The notes below the pieces were generated by a model. That model was given only the letters and a program-made list of their open reading frames with translations. It ran no database searches and had not been told where the DNA came from. Source: Lachnospiraceae bacterium (lineage in GTDB: Bacteria > Bacillota > Clostridia > Lachnospirales > Lachnospiraceae). Taken from it: a DNA stretch of 64,000 nt. Where the stretch lies: contig JAFXCD010000046.1 of NCBI GenBank assembly GCA_017521605.1, positions 1 to 64,000 of the forward strand, read 5' to 3'. Both the position numbers and the translations under genes were made by a program. This document shows positions 16,952-23,586 of this stretch, piece after piece. Every line of letters begins with the position of its first letter. Positions within the stretch are counted from its first letter, which is position 1.

Positions 16952-17289
16952 TGGGGGCCTCCTTTGCTTGTTTCAGAAGAAACTTCCTTCAAAAGTATTC
17001 TCTTATCAAAAGCTCCACGTTTCTCAGCCTTCTCTATGCGGACAGCTTCTAATTCTTCTCGAGAATACCCTCTTGCCTTTGCAGCCGCCAGAAGCACTTC
17101 CATAAGATCTGCAAGTTCTTCAACATTCTGGTCCTTGTGGTACTCTGCAAGTTCCTCATCCAACTTAGCATCCAGCATATCTAAATATCTTTCCTCCGAA
17201 AGAGTTTCCACGATACAATTTTTACCGGAAGCTTCTATTATCTCCGGAATTTTATCTCTTACAAGTTTATTATAGGTGATTACACTCAT
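16948..17289 (-). CDS. MazG-like nucleotide pyrophosphohydrolase
   Basis: A 113-aa all-helical protein starting MSVITYNKLVRDKIPEII. The acidic pattern LDEELAEYH, then VEELADLMEVLLAAAK, is the metal-binding EExxE...ExxD arrangement of all-alpha NTP pyrophosphatases, which hydrolyse (d)NTPs to monophosphates. The start at 17289 is preferred over 17331 because AAGGAG lies 10 bases upstream and the overlap with the HNH gene is smaller (20 bases). It is the second gene of the operon and overlaps the next gene by 4 bases. Confidence 0.87.
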   Translation of the reverse strand: MSVITYNKLVRDKIPEIIEASGKNCIVETLSEERYLDMLDAKLDEELAEYHKDQNVEELADLMEVLLAAAKARGYSREELEAVRIEKAEKRGAFDKRILLKEVSSETSKGGPQ

Positions 17290-18403
17290 GGTATGTCCAC
17301 TCCTTAAATCCCTGATTTTTAGCTGAATCATAGACCGGCTTTATAACATTGGCCAGACGTTGTCTAAAAGCCTCTTTTTCCAGTCCTTCTTCATATAGGC
17401 TGTTTCGTATTTCCTGATTATTTAAATGATATGGTGCGATTCGGTCAAAAGCTTTCGCCACAGCCTCTTCTTTAGCTTTTAACTCGTACGCTCTATATTC
17501 TAACTCGCTAAGGGATACAAAATAAACATCCCATGCCGGAAGACAATTGCTTTTGCTACTATTGATGGAACGTATGGTAGGATGTAAGTTCCAAAGTTCA
17601 TCATGAGCAACATACTGCCATGGCACAAAATGGTCCACGGAAATACTCTTCTCAGCCAGCGTAATCTCTCCATAGATATCCTTAAGCGAAGGATCCAAAT
17701 CAATAATCAGTCGCCAGTACCTTCTCACACGTTCAATATCTCTTGCAGCAGGCGCCTCTATCTTATCTGCAATACCCGGTACACTGGGATTCTTATTCTG
17801 TAGATACTGAATCAATTTCAACTGCGTCCAGCCCTTTAAAATTTCCTTATGCTTGGTTAAATAATCCACCCAGATACTATCGACTTCAATCCTTGAACCA
17901 AGCCCCGAAATCTGAGTAAAATAATACATCAATCTGCGTTGACTGTTAATCACATTAGTGAGTTCTATCTTTGACCCATGCCATAATTGTTTTCCGATTG
18001 TAATTTCATCATAAAAAGGTACCTGCAATCTATACGGCACATTTAAAGTAAGGTCTGATTTGTATTTGGCAATCTGCTTATCCTCTGTACTATTTAAAAA
18101 AGCCAGAATATCTTCTCGCTCCTGCGAAGAACGAAAAGGATAGTTCTCATAAATATAATTCACTACCTCTTCCAAATTGTCAGTAATCCCTAATGGTCCT
18201 AAATGCAAATGATACTCTGTCACCATATACCAAGCATCCGCAATCATTTCATTTATCAGTTCATCAAACGTAAAACTGTTATGTATGCCATCTACTTTGC
18301 GAAGAACTGCCTGAAACCAGAAAAACTTATAGCAATTCGAGGTGTTATCAAACAGCCTGCTTAAATAACCAATATTCAGTTTATCTGAATAAGGAAGTGA
18401 CAT
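17270..18403 (-). CDS. HNH endonuclease domain protein
   Basis: A 377-aa soluble protein. The HNH-like module lies at about residues 265-300: SVDHFVPWQYVAHDELWNL followed by RSINSSKSNCLP, giving the His, the central Asn and the closing Asn/His region. The long N-terminal part (1-260) is helical and unrecognised, so the protein is likely a specialised nuclease rather than a homing enzyme. The ATG follows AAGGAG. It is the first gene of the operon HNH-mazG-def-transglutaminase-arsC and has its own promoter at 18501-18529, immediately downstream of the tRNA array terminator. Confidence 0.8.
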   Translation of the reverse strand: MSLPYSDKLNIGYLSRLFDNTSNCYKFFWFQAVLRKVDGIHNSFTFDELINEMIADAWYMVTEYHLHLGPLGITDNLEEVVNYIYENYPFRSSQEREDILAFLNSTEDKQIAKYKSDLTLNVPYRLQVPFYDEITIGKQLWHGSKIELTNVINSQRRLMYYFTQISGLGSRIEVDSIWVDYLTKHKEILKGWTQLKLIQYLQNKNPSVPGIADKIEAPAARDIERVRRYWRLIIDLDPSLKDIYGEITLAEKSISVDHFVPWQYVAHDELWNLHPTIRSINSSKSNCLPAWDVYFVSLSELEYRAYELKAKEEAVAKAFDRIAPYHLNNQEIRNSLYEEGLEKEAFRQRLANVIKPVYDSAKNQGFKEWTYHECNHL

Positions 18404-18465
18404 GAAGTACTCCTTTCCGCGAAATCATTTTTTATGCAAATCACACTTAATTGAGAAAATGCAAA

Positions 18466-18529
18466 ACACATTCTTATCACAAATGTGTATATTTATTCAA
18501 ATTATACCTATATATTATTGCAAAATCAA
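18466..18529 (-). promoter_or_regulatory. Promoter and candidate operator of the HNH operon
   Basis: Minus strand: -35 TTGATT (18524-18529), 17-base spacer, -10 TATAAT (18501-18506). Downstream, in the leader, ACACATT and AATGTGT (18466-18488) form an inverted repeat with a 9-base spacer, a possible operator. Confidence 0.7.
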
Positions 18530-18546
18530 TAGAAAGGTCAATGCAT

Positions 18547-18577
18547 AAAGGCCCACCTTTAATAAAAGCAGGCCTTT
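18547..18577 (-). terminator. Terminator of the tRNA array
   Basis: AAAGGCC and GGCCTTT (7-bp arms) enclose an internal CTTT/AAAG stem. It stands about 15 bases past the last tRNA, and the stem's own TTT ends the hairpin on the minus strand. Confidence 0.65.
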
Positions 18578-18591
18578 CAACATGAATATAG

Positions 18592-18679
18592 CGTTTGCGG
18601 AGGGATTCGAACCCCCGGTGCGAATATACGCACATCACCTTAGCAGGGTGACACCTTAAACCATCTCGGTCACACAAAC
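18592..18679 (-). tRNA. tRNA-Ser (anticodon GCT)
   Basis: An 88-nt cloverleaf. The acceptor GTTTGTG pairs with CGCAAAC (one G-U); the discriminator is G, as usual for Ser. The anticodon stem-loop is TCACC-CTGCTAA-GGTGA. A long variable arm (GTGCG/CGCAC) and a normal TTCGAAT T-loop follow. The D-stem is only 3 bp, typical of Ser, but position 10 is A rather than G. CCA is not encoded. It is the last tRNA of the array. Confidence 0.9.
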
Positions 18680-18683
18680 AAAG

Positions 18684-18767
18684 TGGGCAGGATTGGACTT
18701 GAACCAACAGAACCCGAAGGCACCAGATTTACAGTCTGGCCCGCTACCAATTACGGTTTACCTACCC
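18684..18767 (-). tRNA. tRNA-Tyr (anticodon GTA)
   Basis: An 84-nt cloverleaf with long variable arm, as in bacterial tRNA-Tyr. The acceptor GGGTAGG pairs with CCTGCCC; the anticodon arm is CCAGA-CTGTAAA-TCTGG. The T-loop is TTCAAGT. The D-arm (CCG/CGG) is weak and somewhat irregular. CCA is not encoded. Confidence 0.9.
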
Positions 18768-18771
18768 TTAG

Positions 18772-18844
18772 TGACCCCTATGGGACTTGAACCCAATACC
18801 CCAGCCTTGAAAGGGCTGTGTCCTAACCTTTAGACTAAGGGGCC
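18772..18844 (-). tRNA. tRNA-Glu (anticodon TTC)
   Basis: A 73-nt cloverleaf. The acceptor GGCCCCT pairs with AGGGGTC; the anticodon arm is CAGCC-CTTTCAA-GGCTG. The D-arm TAGTCTAAAGGTTAGGACA is normal and the T-loop is TTCAAGT. CCA is not encoded. It lies 8 bases after the tRNA-Ser(TGA). Confidence 0.93.
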
Positions 18845-18852
18845 TTATATAA

Positions 18853-18968
18853 CGCAGAGCCAGAGATTCGAACCCTGATACCCTTTCGGGATGTCGGTTT
18901 TCAAGACCGATGCCTCCTCTACAATTGAACATTCGCAGTTCAATTGTCATGAATTGAGCCAACTCTGC
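18853..18968 (-). tRNA. tRNA-Ser (anticodon TGA) with a hairpin inserted in the D-loop
   Basis: Acceptor GCAGAGT/GCTCTGC, G discriminator, anticodon arm TCGGT-CTTGAAA-ACCGA, variable arm CCC-GAAA-GGG and T-arm CAGGG-TTCGAAT-CTCTG are all normal for tRNA-Ser. The gene is 116 nt instead of about 89. The extra 27 nt lie in the D-loop and form a perfect 10-bp hairpin, ACAATTGAAC/GTTCAATTGT, with a 7-base loop (18921-18947). The remaining D-loop lacks the usual GG that docks with the T-loop. It is the first tRNA of the array. Whether it is charged and used in translation is open. Confidence 0.75.
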
Positions 18969-18970
18969 AA

Positions 18971-19087
18971 AATAAGCAGACTCGAAAAGCTTCGCTTTCC
19001 TCGTTCGTGTTGCTCGTCAAATCCCTGTACTGCCAGCCGCTCATGCAAGCATGTCGGCTGACATACAGGCACTTGACTCTGCTTATT
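18971..19087 (-). ncRNA. Structured RNA element between small-protein copy 2 and the tRNA array
   Basis: A perfect 10-bp closing stem, AATAAGCAGA/TCTGCTTATT (18971-18980 with 19078-19087), encloses two hairpins. The long one pairs GTCAA/TTGAC, CCTGTA/TACAGG and CAGCCG/CGGCTG (19016-19077), with CATGC/GCATG at its tip. The second is GAAAGC/GCTTTTC with a GAA loop. This is a three-way junction of about 117 nt ending 2 bases before the tRNA-Ser acceptor. No ORF fits. It may be a processed RNA co-transcribed with the array. No known family is recognised. Confidence 0.6.
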
Positions 19088-19090
19088 CAC

Positions 19091-19131
19091 GCAAAATAAA
19101 ACACCGCCTACCCATCATCAAGGTAAGCGGT
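19091..19131 (-). terminator. Terminator after small ORF copy 2
   Basis: ACCGCTTACC pairs with GGTAGGCGGT (19103-19131), followed by GTTTTATTTT on the minus strand. Near-identical to 14824-14851. Read-through would enter the structured RNA and the tRNA array. Confidence 0.8.
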
Positions 19132-19177
19132 ACGCGTAAACATGTTTATGATACCGTTAGCAACTGAATACCGTATC

Positions 19178-19309
19178 TCAAACACAATTTCCTCGTTTTT
19201 GCTTATCTATAGATGAGTGCATGAAACATAAACCCATCTCGGATTCTTCGAGATATGCTGACTGATAACTTTCTCTATAGATGTAATACAAACGATTCAT
19301 TGTAGTCAT
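19178..19309 (-). CDS. Small protein, copy 2 (43 aa), upstream of the tRNA array
   Basis: Starts MTTMNRLYYIYRESY behind GGAAAGGAAAAG and shares MNR-Y--Y-E, E-GL-FMHSSIDK and RGNCV with copy 1 at 14883-15032; it stops right after RGNCV, six residues earlier than copy 1. Conservation is strongest over FMHSSIDK--RGNCV, where even the bases are almost unchanged, so that segment may also have an RNA role. No membrane segment. Unknown family. Confidence 0.7.
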   Translation of the reverse strand: MTTMNRLYYIYRESYQSAYLEESEMGLCFMHSSIDKQKRGNCV

Positions 19310-19360
19310 GTCTTTTCCTTTCCCGGCACTTTTCGTTCCGCTTATCTTGATTACATTGTC

Positions 19361-19405
19361 ATCATAGCATGAGATACGACGCTTGTAAATTATACGCGTG
19401 GTATA
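19361..19405 (-). promoter_or_regulatory. Promoter with upstream inverted repeat, copy 2
   Basis: Minus strand: -35 TTTACA (19384-19389), 17-base spacer ending TGC, -10 TATGAT (19361-19366). TATACCACGCGTATA (19391-19405) stands directly upstream of the -35, in the same place as the matching element of copy 1. Confidence 0.78.
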
Positions 19406-19430
19406 AAATGAATGGGAAGCATATCACTTC

Positions 19431-19541
19431 TTATTTTACTCTGCAATACACTTCTCTACTTTGTACAGGAGATATCTCCAGCAACTCCTTTACTCTTTCA
19501 AAGCGAAGCTTTGCCAAAATCATTCCCTGTTCCTTATCCAT
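19431..19541 (-). CDS. Small 36-aa protein upstream of copy 2
   Basis: MDKEQGMILAKLRFERVKE begins behind a very strong GGGGGAGG site. The sequence is one charged helix, LAKLRFERVKELLE, then a short tail. The helix recalls the first helix of HEPN-type proteins (AKxRLERAKE), but 36 residues is too short for that fold, so it could be a remnant or an independent micro-protein. It lies 26 bases ahead of the copy-2 upstream element on the same strand. Confidence 0.5.
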   Translation of the reverse strand: MDKEQGMILAKLRFERVKELLEISPVQSREVYCRVK

Positions 19542-19693
19542 ACAAAACCTCCCCCTCCATAGCAATACTTCTAAAGTACAAATATGCTGAGACAATTGAG
19601 GCGAAGTTAATCATGTGTTAAAATGTGATAACCCCAAGGAAGTATACGTGACTCTCAACAAGGTTGTTATTATCGGTAACTTCCCCTAAAGGC
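19542..19693. other. Intergenic stretch without a recognisable gene
   Basis: No ORF with a credible start. An open plus-strand run ending KVVIIGNFP before a TAA at about 19688 looks like the tail of a lost coding sequence, but it has no start and no context. Confidence 0.4.
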
Positions 19694-19740
19694 AAAAAAA
19701 GGAAACCAGGATGAGGAGACATTCCCCTATCCTGATTCCT
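19694..19740 (-). terminator. Rho-independent terminator
   Basis: AGGAAxCAGGAT pairs with ATCCTGxTTTCCT (19700-19740) and is followed by seven T on the minus strand. It ends the gene at 19794-20417. Confidence 0.85.
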
Positions 19741-19793
19741 ATTATAATCATTATACATCTTTAAATACTGAATCAAATAAAGTATATGAATAT

Positions 19794-20417
19794 TTAATCC
19801 TTAAGTCTATAACTTACATCTGACATGGTGGTCTTACCACTCTCGCCGGTGTTAAACCTAATCGTAATCTGCCATATTTCATCTTCGTACACAAGAGAAT
19901 CACCTGATTCTTTTGCTGGTTCACCGTATGCTTTCTTAACTTCTTCAAGCGTACTCTTCCATGTAATACCCTGAGGCAACACAACCTTATTAGCGGTAAA
20001 TGTTCCCATAGAAAGATGTTCAATAAACACATCATCAAGTGCCTGCTCTTCCTCATAAGGATTAATTAATACCACACTAATAATCTTTTGCTTATCATTT
20101 GAATTATGAACATTCATACTATTGGTAACTGTATTAGCCGGGAATTTCTCATATTTCATATTTAAGGTTTCCTCAATCAACCATCCACTCTCAGCCATAT
20201 CTGCTACAGTTACCGGCAACTGGTATACCTTTCCATCAAGATAGAAGCCACCGTCCATAATACCGTCTCCCATTTGTCCTACTGCTTCTTCTATCTCTTC
20301 TTCAGAGGCATGAAGGGTTGATTTATTCCCTTTCTTCATAAGACTGAAAACGTTTAAGGCAATTATCACAATAAATATTAGTACAAAAATTCCTACAATC
20401 TTTAAAAATTTTTTCAT
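19794..20417 (-). CDS. Membrane-anchored protein of unknown function
   Basis: A 207-aa protein with one N-terminal membrane helix (about residues 5-26, no lipobox or clear cleavage site) and an extracellular domain. The C-terminal part (ITWKSTLEEVKKAYGEPA, YEDEIWQITIRFNTGES) resembles the BLIP/SmpA-like pattern in which a short helix is followed by GxP and strands, as found in many Firmicute surface proteins. No catalytic motif. It is monocistronic, with a strong terminator. Confidence 0.75.
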   Translation of the reverse strand: MKKFLKIVGIFVLIFIVIIALNVFSLMKKGNKSTLHASEEEIEEAVGQMGDGIMDGGFYLDGKVYQLPVTVADMAESGWLIEETLNMKYEKFPANTVTNSMNVHNSNDKQKIISVVLINPYEEEQALDDVFIEHLSMGTFTANKVVLPQGITWKSTLEEVKKAYGEPAKESGDSLVYEDEIWQITIRFNTGESGKTTMSDVSYRLKD

Positions 20418-20461
20418 CTTTCATGTACCTCGCATTATACCTTGTTATATCATTCTGTATA

Positions 20462-22069
20462 TTAATTCAAACTCTTCATCGTAGGGAAGAATAATACGTC
20501 CCTAATCGCCTGTGAATCGGTCAGTAGCATACACAATCTATCCAATCCGTAGCCGATACCGCCTGTAGGAGGCATACCGATTTCCAAAGCGTTCATGAAG
20601 TCTTCGTCGGTGGTGTTGGCTTCGTCATCGCCTGCTGCCAACGCTGCTTCCTGTGCCTTGAAACGTTCTCTCTGGTCGATTGGATCGTTTAATTCGGAGT
20701 ATGCGTTACACATTTCCCATCCGTTGATAAAGAGCTCGAAACGCTCTACATAGTCCGGCTTGTCCGGCTTTCTCTTGGTGAGAGGAGAAATCTCTACGGG
20801 ATGGTCCATGATGAAGGTAGGCTGAATCAGATGCTCTTCTACGAACTCTTCGAAGAACAGGTTCAGGATATCTCCCTTTTCATGACGTGCTTCGTATTCT
20901 ACATGCTTTTCATCTGCAATTTTCTTTGCTGCTGCAGTATCAGGGATTTCATCAAAATCCACGCCTGCGTACTTCTTTACAGCTTCAATCATGGTAAGTC
21001 TTTCAAAAGGCTTACCGAAGTCGATGGTATGAGGGCCGTACTGAATCACGGTAGTACCGCAAACCTCCTGTGCCACATACTTAAACATGCTCTCGGTGAG
21101 CTCCATCATACCGTAATAATCGGTATATGCCTGATAAAGTTCCATCAGGGTAAACTCAGGATTGTGTCTGGTGTCCACACCTTCGTTACGAAATACTCTA
21201 CCGATTTCGTATACTCGCTCCAAGCCGCCTACGATTAATCTCTTTAAGTAAAGTTCCAGGGAAATACGAAGCTTTACATCCTCGTCTAATGCATTGAAGT
21301 GGGTTTCAAAAGGTCTTGCTGCTGCACCACCTGCATTTGCCACAAGCATAGGTGTCTCCACTTCCATAAAGTTACGTCCGTCTAAGAAATTACGGATGCT
21401 CTTCATCATCTTAGAACGCTTGATAAAGGTATCCTTCACTTCCTCGTTCATAATCAGATCCACATATCTCTGACGATAACGGGTATCGGTATCGGTCAGA
21501 CCGTGGAACTTCTCAGGCAAGATCTGTAAGCTCTTGCTGAGCATGATCATCTCCACTGCATGTACGGAAATTTCACCGGTCTTGGTACGGAATACATAGC
21601 CCTTGATACCATAAATATCACCAATATCTGACTTCTTGAAGTCTGCGTATGCATCTTCTCCGATAGCGTCTCTAGCCACATATACCTGGATTCTGCCTTC
21701 CAAGTCCTGAATATTGCAAAAAGATGCCTTACCCATAACACGCTTAAACATCATACGTCCTGCAATGGATACGTTGATGGGACTTGCGTCCATGATTGCT
21801 CTTCTTTCGTTATAATCTGCATTCACTGCTTCTCTTGCTGCAGCCTCGTCCAAACCTTCCACATTCACAGCCGCTCTGCCTGCCAGAAGCTGCGCCTCAT
21901 GAGCCTCATACTGTGCTCTCGCTTGCGCAGTATGATGAGTCACATCATACTTAGTAATCTGAAACGGATCCTTGTCTGCTGCCTGTAAATTCGCCAGCTT
22001 CTCTCTTCTTACCTTTAATAACTGATTTATATCCTGTTCCTGTACATTGTTGTTCTGTACTTCTGCCAT
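20462..22069 (-). CDS. lysS: Lysine--tRNA ligase, class II
   Basis: A 535-aa cytosolic aminoacyl-tRNA synthetase that charges tRNA-Lys. An OB-fold anticodon-binding domain (about 60-185, MFKRVMGKASFCNIQDLEGRIQ) precedes the class II core. Motif 2 is FRNEGVDTRHNPEFT, and motif 3 is GGIGYGLDRLCML with LFFPTMK. An insertion QEAALAAGDDEANTTDEDF is usual for bacterial LysRS. The start at 22069 follows AGGAG; a GTG three codons earlier lies within the site. It is downstream of greA, an arrangement common in Firmicutes. The last bases are near a promoter-less junction with the 207-aa gene. Confidence 0.97.
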   Translation of the reverse strand: MAEVQNNNVQEQDINQLLKVRREKLANLQAADKDPFQITKYDVTHHTAQARAQYEAHEAQLLAGRAAVNVEGLDEAAAREAVNADYNERRAIMDASPINVSIAGRMMFKRVMGKASFCNIQDLEGRIQVYVARDAIGEDAYADFKKSDIGDIYGIKGYVFRTKTGEISVHAVEMIMLSKSLQILPEKFHGLTDTDTRYRQRYVDLIMNEEVKDTFIKRSKMMKSIRNFLDGRNFMEVETPMLVANAGGAAARPFETHFNALDEDVKLRISLELYLKRLIVGGLERVYEIGRVFRNEGVDTRHNPEFTLMELYQAYTDYYGMMELTESMFKYVAQEVCGTTVIQYGPHTIDFGKPFERLTMIEAVKKYAGVDFDEIPDTAAAKKIADEKHVEYEARHEKGDILNLFFEEFVEEHLIQPTFIMDHPVEISPLTKRKPDKPDYVERFELFINGWEMCNAYSELNDPIDQRERFKAQEAALAAGDDEANTTDEDFMNALEIGMPPTGGIGYGLDRLCMLLTDSQAIRDVLFFPTMKSLN

Positions 22070-22096
22070 GTTTATCACTCCTCTGTTCTTTTCGTA

Positions 22097-22167
22097 GAGT
22101 TTGCCCGCAAACTCTCATACGAAACTTAGAAACTCTTAGGTCGCGTTCTTTGCGACCTTAAGTTTCT
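22097..22167 (-). other. Two hairpins between greA and lysS
   Basis: GAGTTTGC/GCAAACTC (22097-22114) and a longer stem, AGAAACT with AGTTTCT plus AGGTCGC with GCGACCT (22128-22167). Neither has a U run, so they look like mRNA processing or stability elements rather than terminators. Confidence 0.5.
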
Positions 22168-22177
22168 TTTCGTATTG

Positions 22178-22663
22178 TTAAGCGCGCTGAATCTCCAGCA
22201 CCTTGTAGGCAATCACGCCTGCCTGAGTATCCACTTCTACAGTTTCACCCACCTTGCATCCCATCAAAGCCTTACCTACAGGGCTTTCGTTAGAAATCTT
22301 GCCCTTTAAGCTGTTCGCTTCAGTAGAACCTACGATTTTATATTCTAATTCTTCATTAAATTCTACATCTAAAATCTTCACCATGCAGCCAATATTGATC
22401 TTGTCCAAATCTACTTCGTCCTCATCCACTACTTCTGCATTCTTCAAAATCTTCTCTAATTCTTCGATACGGGCTTCAATATCTCTCTGCTCGTCCTTTG
22501 CAGCATCATACTCTGCATTTTCAGACAAGTCACCCTGCTCTCTTGCTTCCTTAATCTTCTGGGCAACCTCCTGGCGTTTGACTACTTTCAGATGCTCTAA
22601 TTCGCTCTCATATTTCATCAATCCTTCATAAGTTAAAATGTTTTTCTTTTCTTTTAATGCCAT
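22178..22663 (-). CDS. greA: Transcription elongation factor GreA
   Basis: A 161-aa factor that rescues backtracked RNA polymerase by stimulating transcript cleavage. The N-terminal coiled coil holds the family signature [21 protein letters not shown] with the acidic tip, and the C-terminal FKBP-like domain has IVGSTEA and [22 protein letters not shown] precedes the ATG. It heads the greA-lysS transcript. Confidence 0.97.
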   Translation of the reverse strand: MALKEKKNILTYEGLMKYESELEHLKVVKRQEVAQKIKEAREQGDLSENAEYDAAKDEQRDIEARIEELEKILKNAEVVDEDEVDLDKINIGCMVKILDVEFNEELEYKIVGSTEANSLKGKISNESPVGKALMGCKVGETVEVDTQAGVIAYKVLEIQRA

Positions 22664-22704
22664 TGTTTTACCCTTCCTTTATTTTTATATTATATTATGC
22701 CAAT

Positions 22705-23532
22705 CTATAATCTGCCTATTTTAACTTCCGTATTATACGCAAATTTACTGATAATGTCAAGCGTTTGGAGCATTTCTCTTTTCCAAATTGTTTTTAAGGA
22801 GTAATATTTTACTCCTGTACTGCGTTCTTCCATAGTATGGCGCTTGGCTGCAGACGAATCCATATCCATCCAGACACTGCCCTTTTTCAGCCCAACTACG
22901 GACATTGGTTCTTTACCAGAGAAATCAATTACCAGCACCGGTTCCTGGCTTCGTAAGTATAGCCCGGTGTATTCTCTGCCGGTGGTCAGATGTACCCGGG
23001 TCAGCATGCCGTACTCCTCCAAAAGCATTTCCTGCAATTCTTCCACACCCTTAGTGGCAAATTCCAGATAGAACTCTATAACATTCACCCTGTCTGCTAT
23101 CAAAGGTATCCAATCCCTGATTCCCATGCCACTTCCCAGGATATAAGCTTTGCCCGGCCATTCCTTTGCTGCAGTTTGTTCCAACATCCACCTTAGATTC
23201 TCCCCGGTGGCAAAATCATAATACAAAGGATATCCCCATGCGTTCAGCCATTCCTCTTTACTTTCATCGTCCCCAAGCCATTTTTCAAAGCTTTCGTCAA
23301 AGGTAAGATAGGTATGAATGGCTTCTTCCTTTTTCGCAAAGCGCTCCTGCATGTGCCAATAAGCCTTCTGCATCTCCCCCAACACCGAAGGATACTCCTG
23401 TGCCCGGGGATATCCACAAAGTTGAAAATAGTACACCACAAAAGGCTCCATTTGGGAGCGGAAAACCTGTACTCTATGTCCGGGTATCTCTTTTCTACCC
23501 TTTGCAACTGTGAAAAATAATATTCTGTCCAT
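22705..23532 (-). CDS. Uncharacterised 275-aa protein
   Basis: A soluble protein rich in aromatic residues. The middle segment GKAYILGSGMGIRDWIPLIADRVNVIEFYLE has a glycine loop after a strand, like a nucleotide-binding fold, and a later strand ends VLVIDFSGKEP. I do not recognise the family, which seems restricted to Lachnospiraceae-like genomes (inference). It lies between dusB and greA on the same strand with a 54-base gap to dusB, so it is probably in the coaX-dusB operon. Confidence 0.75.
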   Translation of the reverse strand: MDRILFFTVAKGRKEIPGHRVQVFRSQMEPFVVYYFQLCGYPRAQEYPSVLGEMQKAYWHMQERFAKKEEAIHTYLTFDESFEKWLGDDESKEEWLNAWGYPLYYDFATGENLRWMLEQTAAKEWPGKAYILGSGMGIRDWIPLIADRVNVIEFYLEFATKGVEELQEMLLEEYGMLTRVHLTTGREYTGLYLRSQEPVLVIDFSGKEPMSVVGLKKGSVWMDMDSSAAKRHTMEERSTGVKYYSLKTIWKREMLQTLDIISKFAYNTEVKIGRL

Positions 23533-23586
23533 GCTTCATTCTATGAATCTTATCCTAAAACCATGCACATTTTATGAAGTCTTCCA

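Noticed and set aside
20801-21238. Plus-strand open frame of 145 codons inside lysS
   Set aside because: Antisense to conserved LysRS coding sequence; composition and lack of a start signal mark it as a shadow.
22097-22167. T-box riboswitch upstream of lysS
   Set aside because: The two hairpins lack the T-box sequence and specifier-loop layout and no terminator/antiterminator pair is present.
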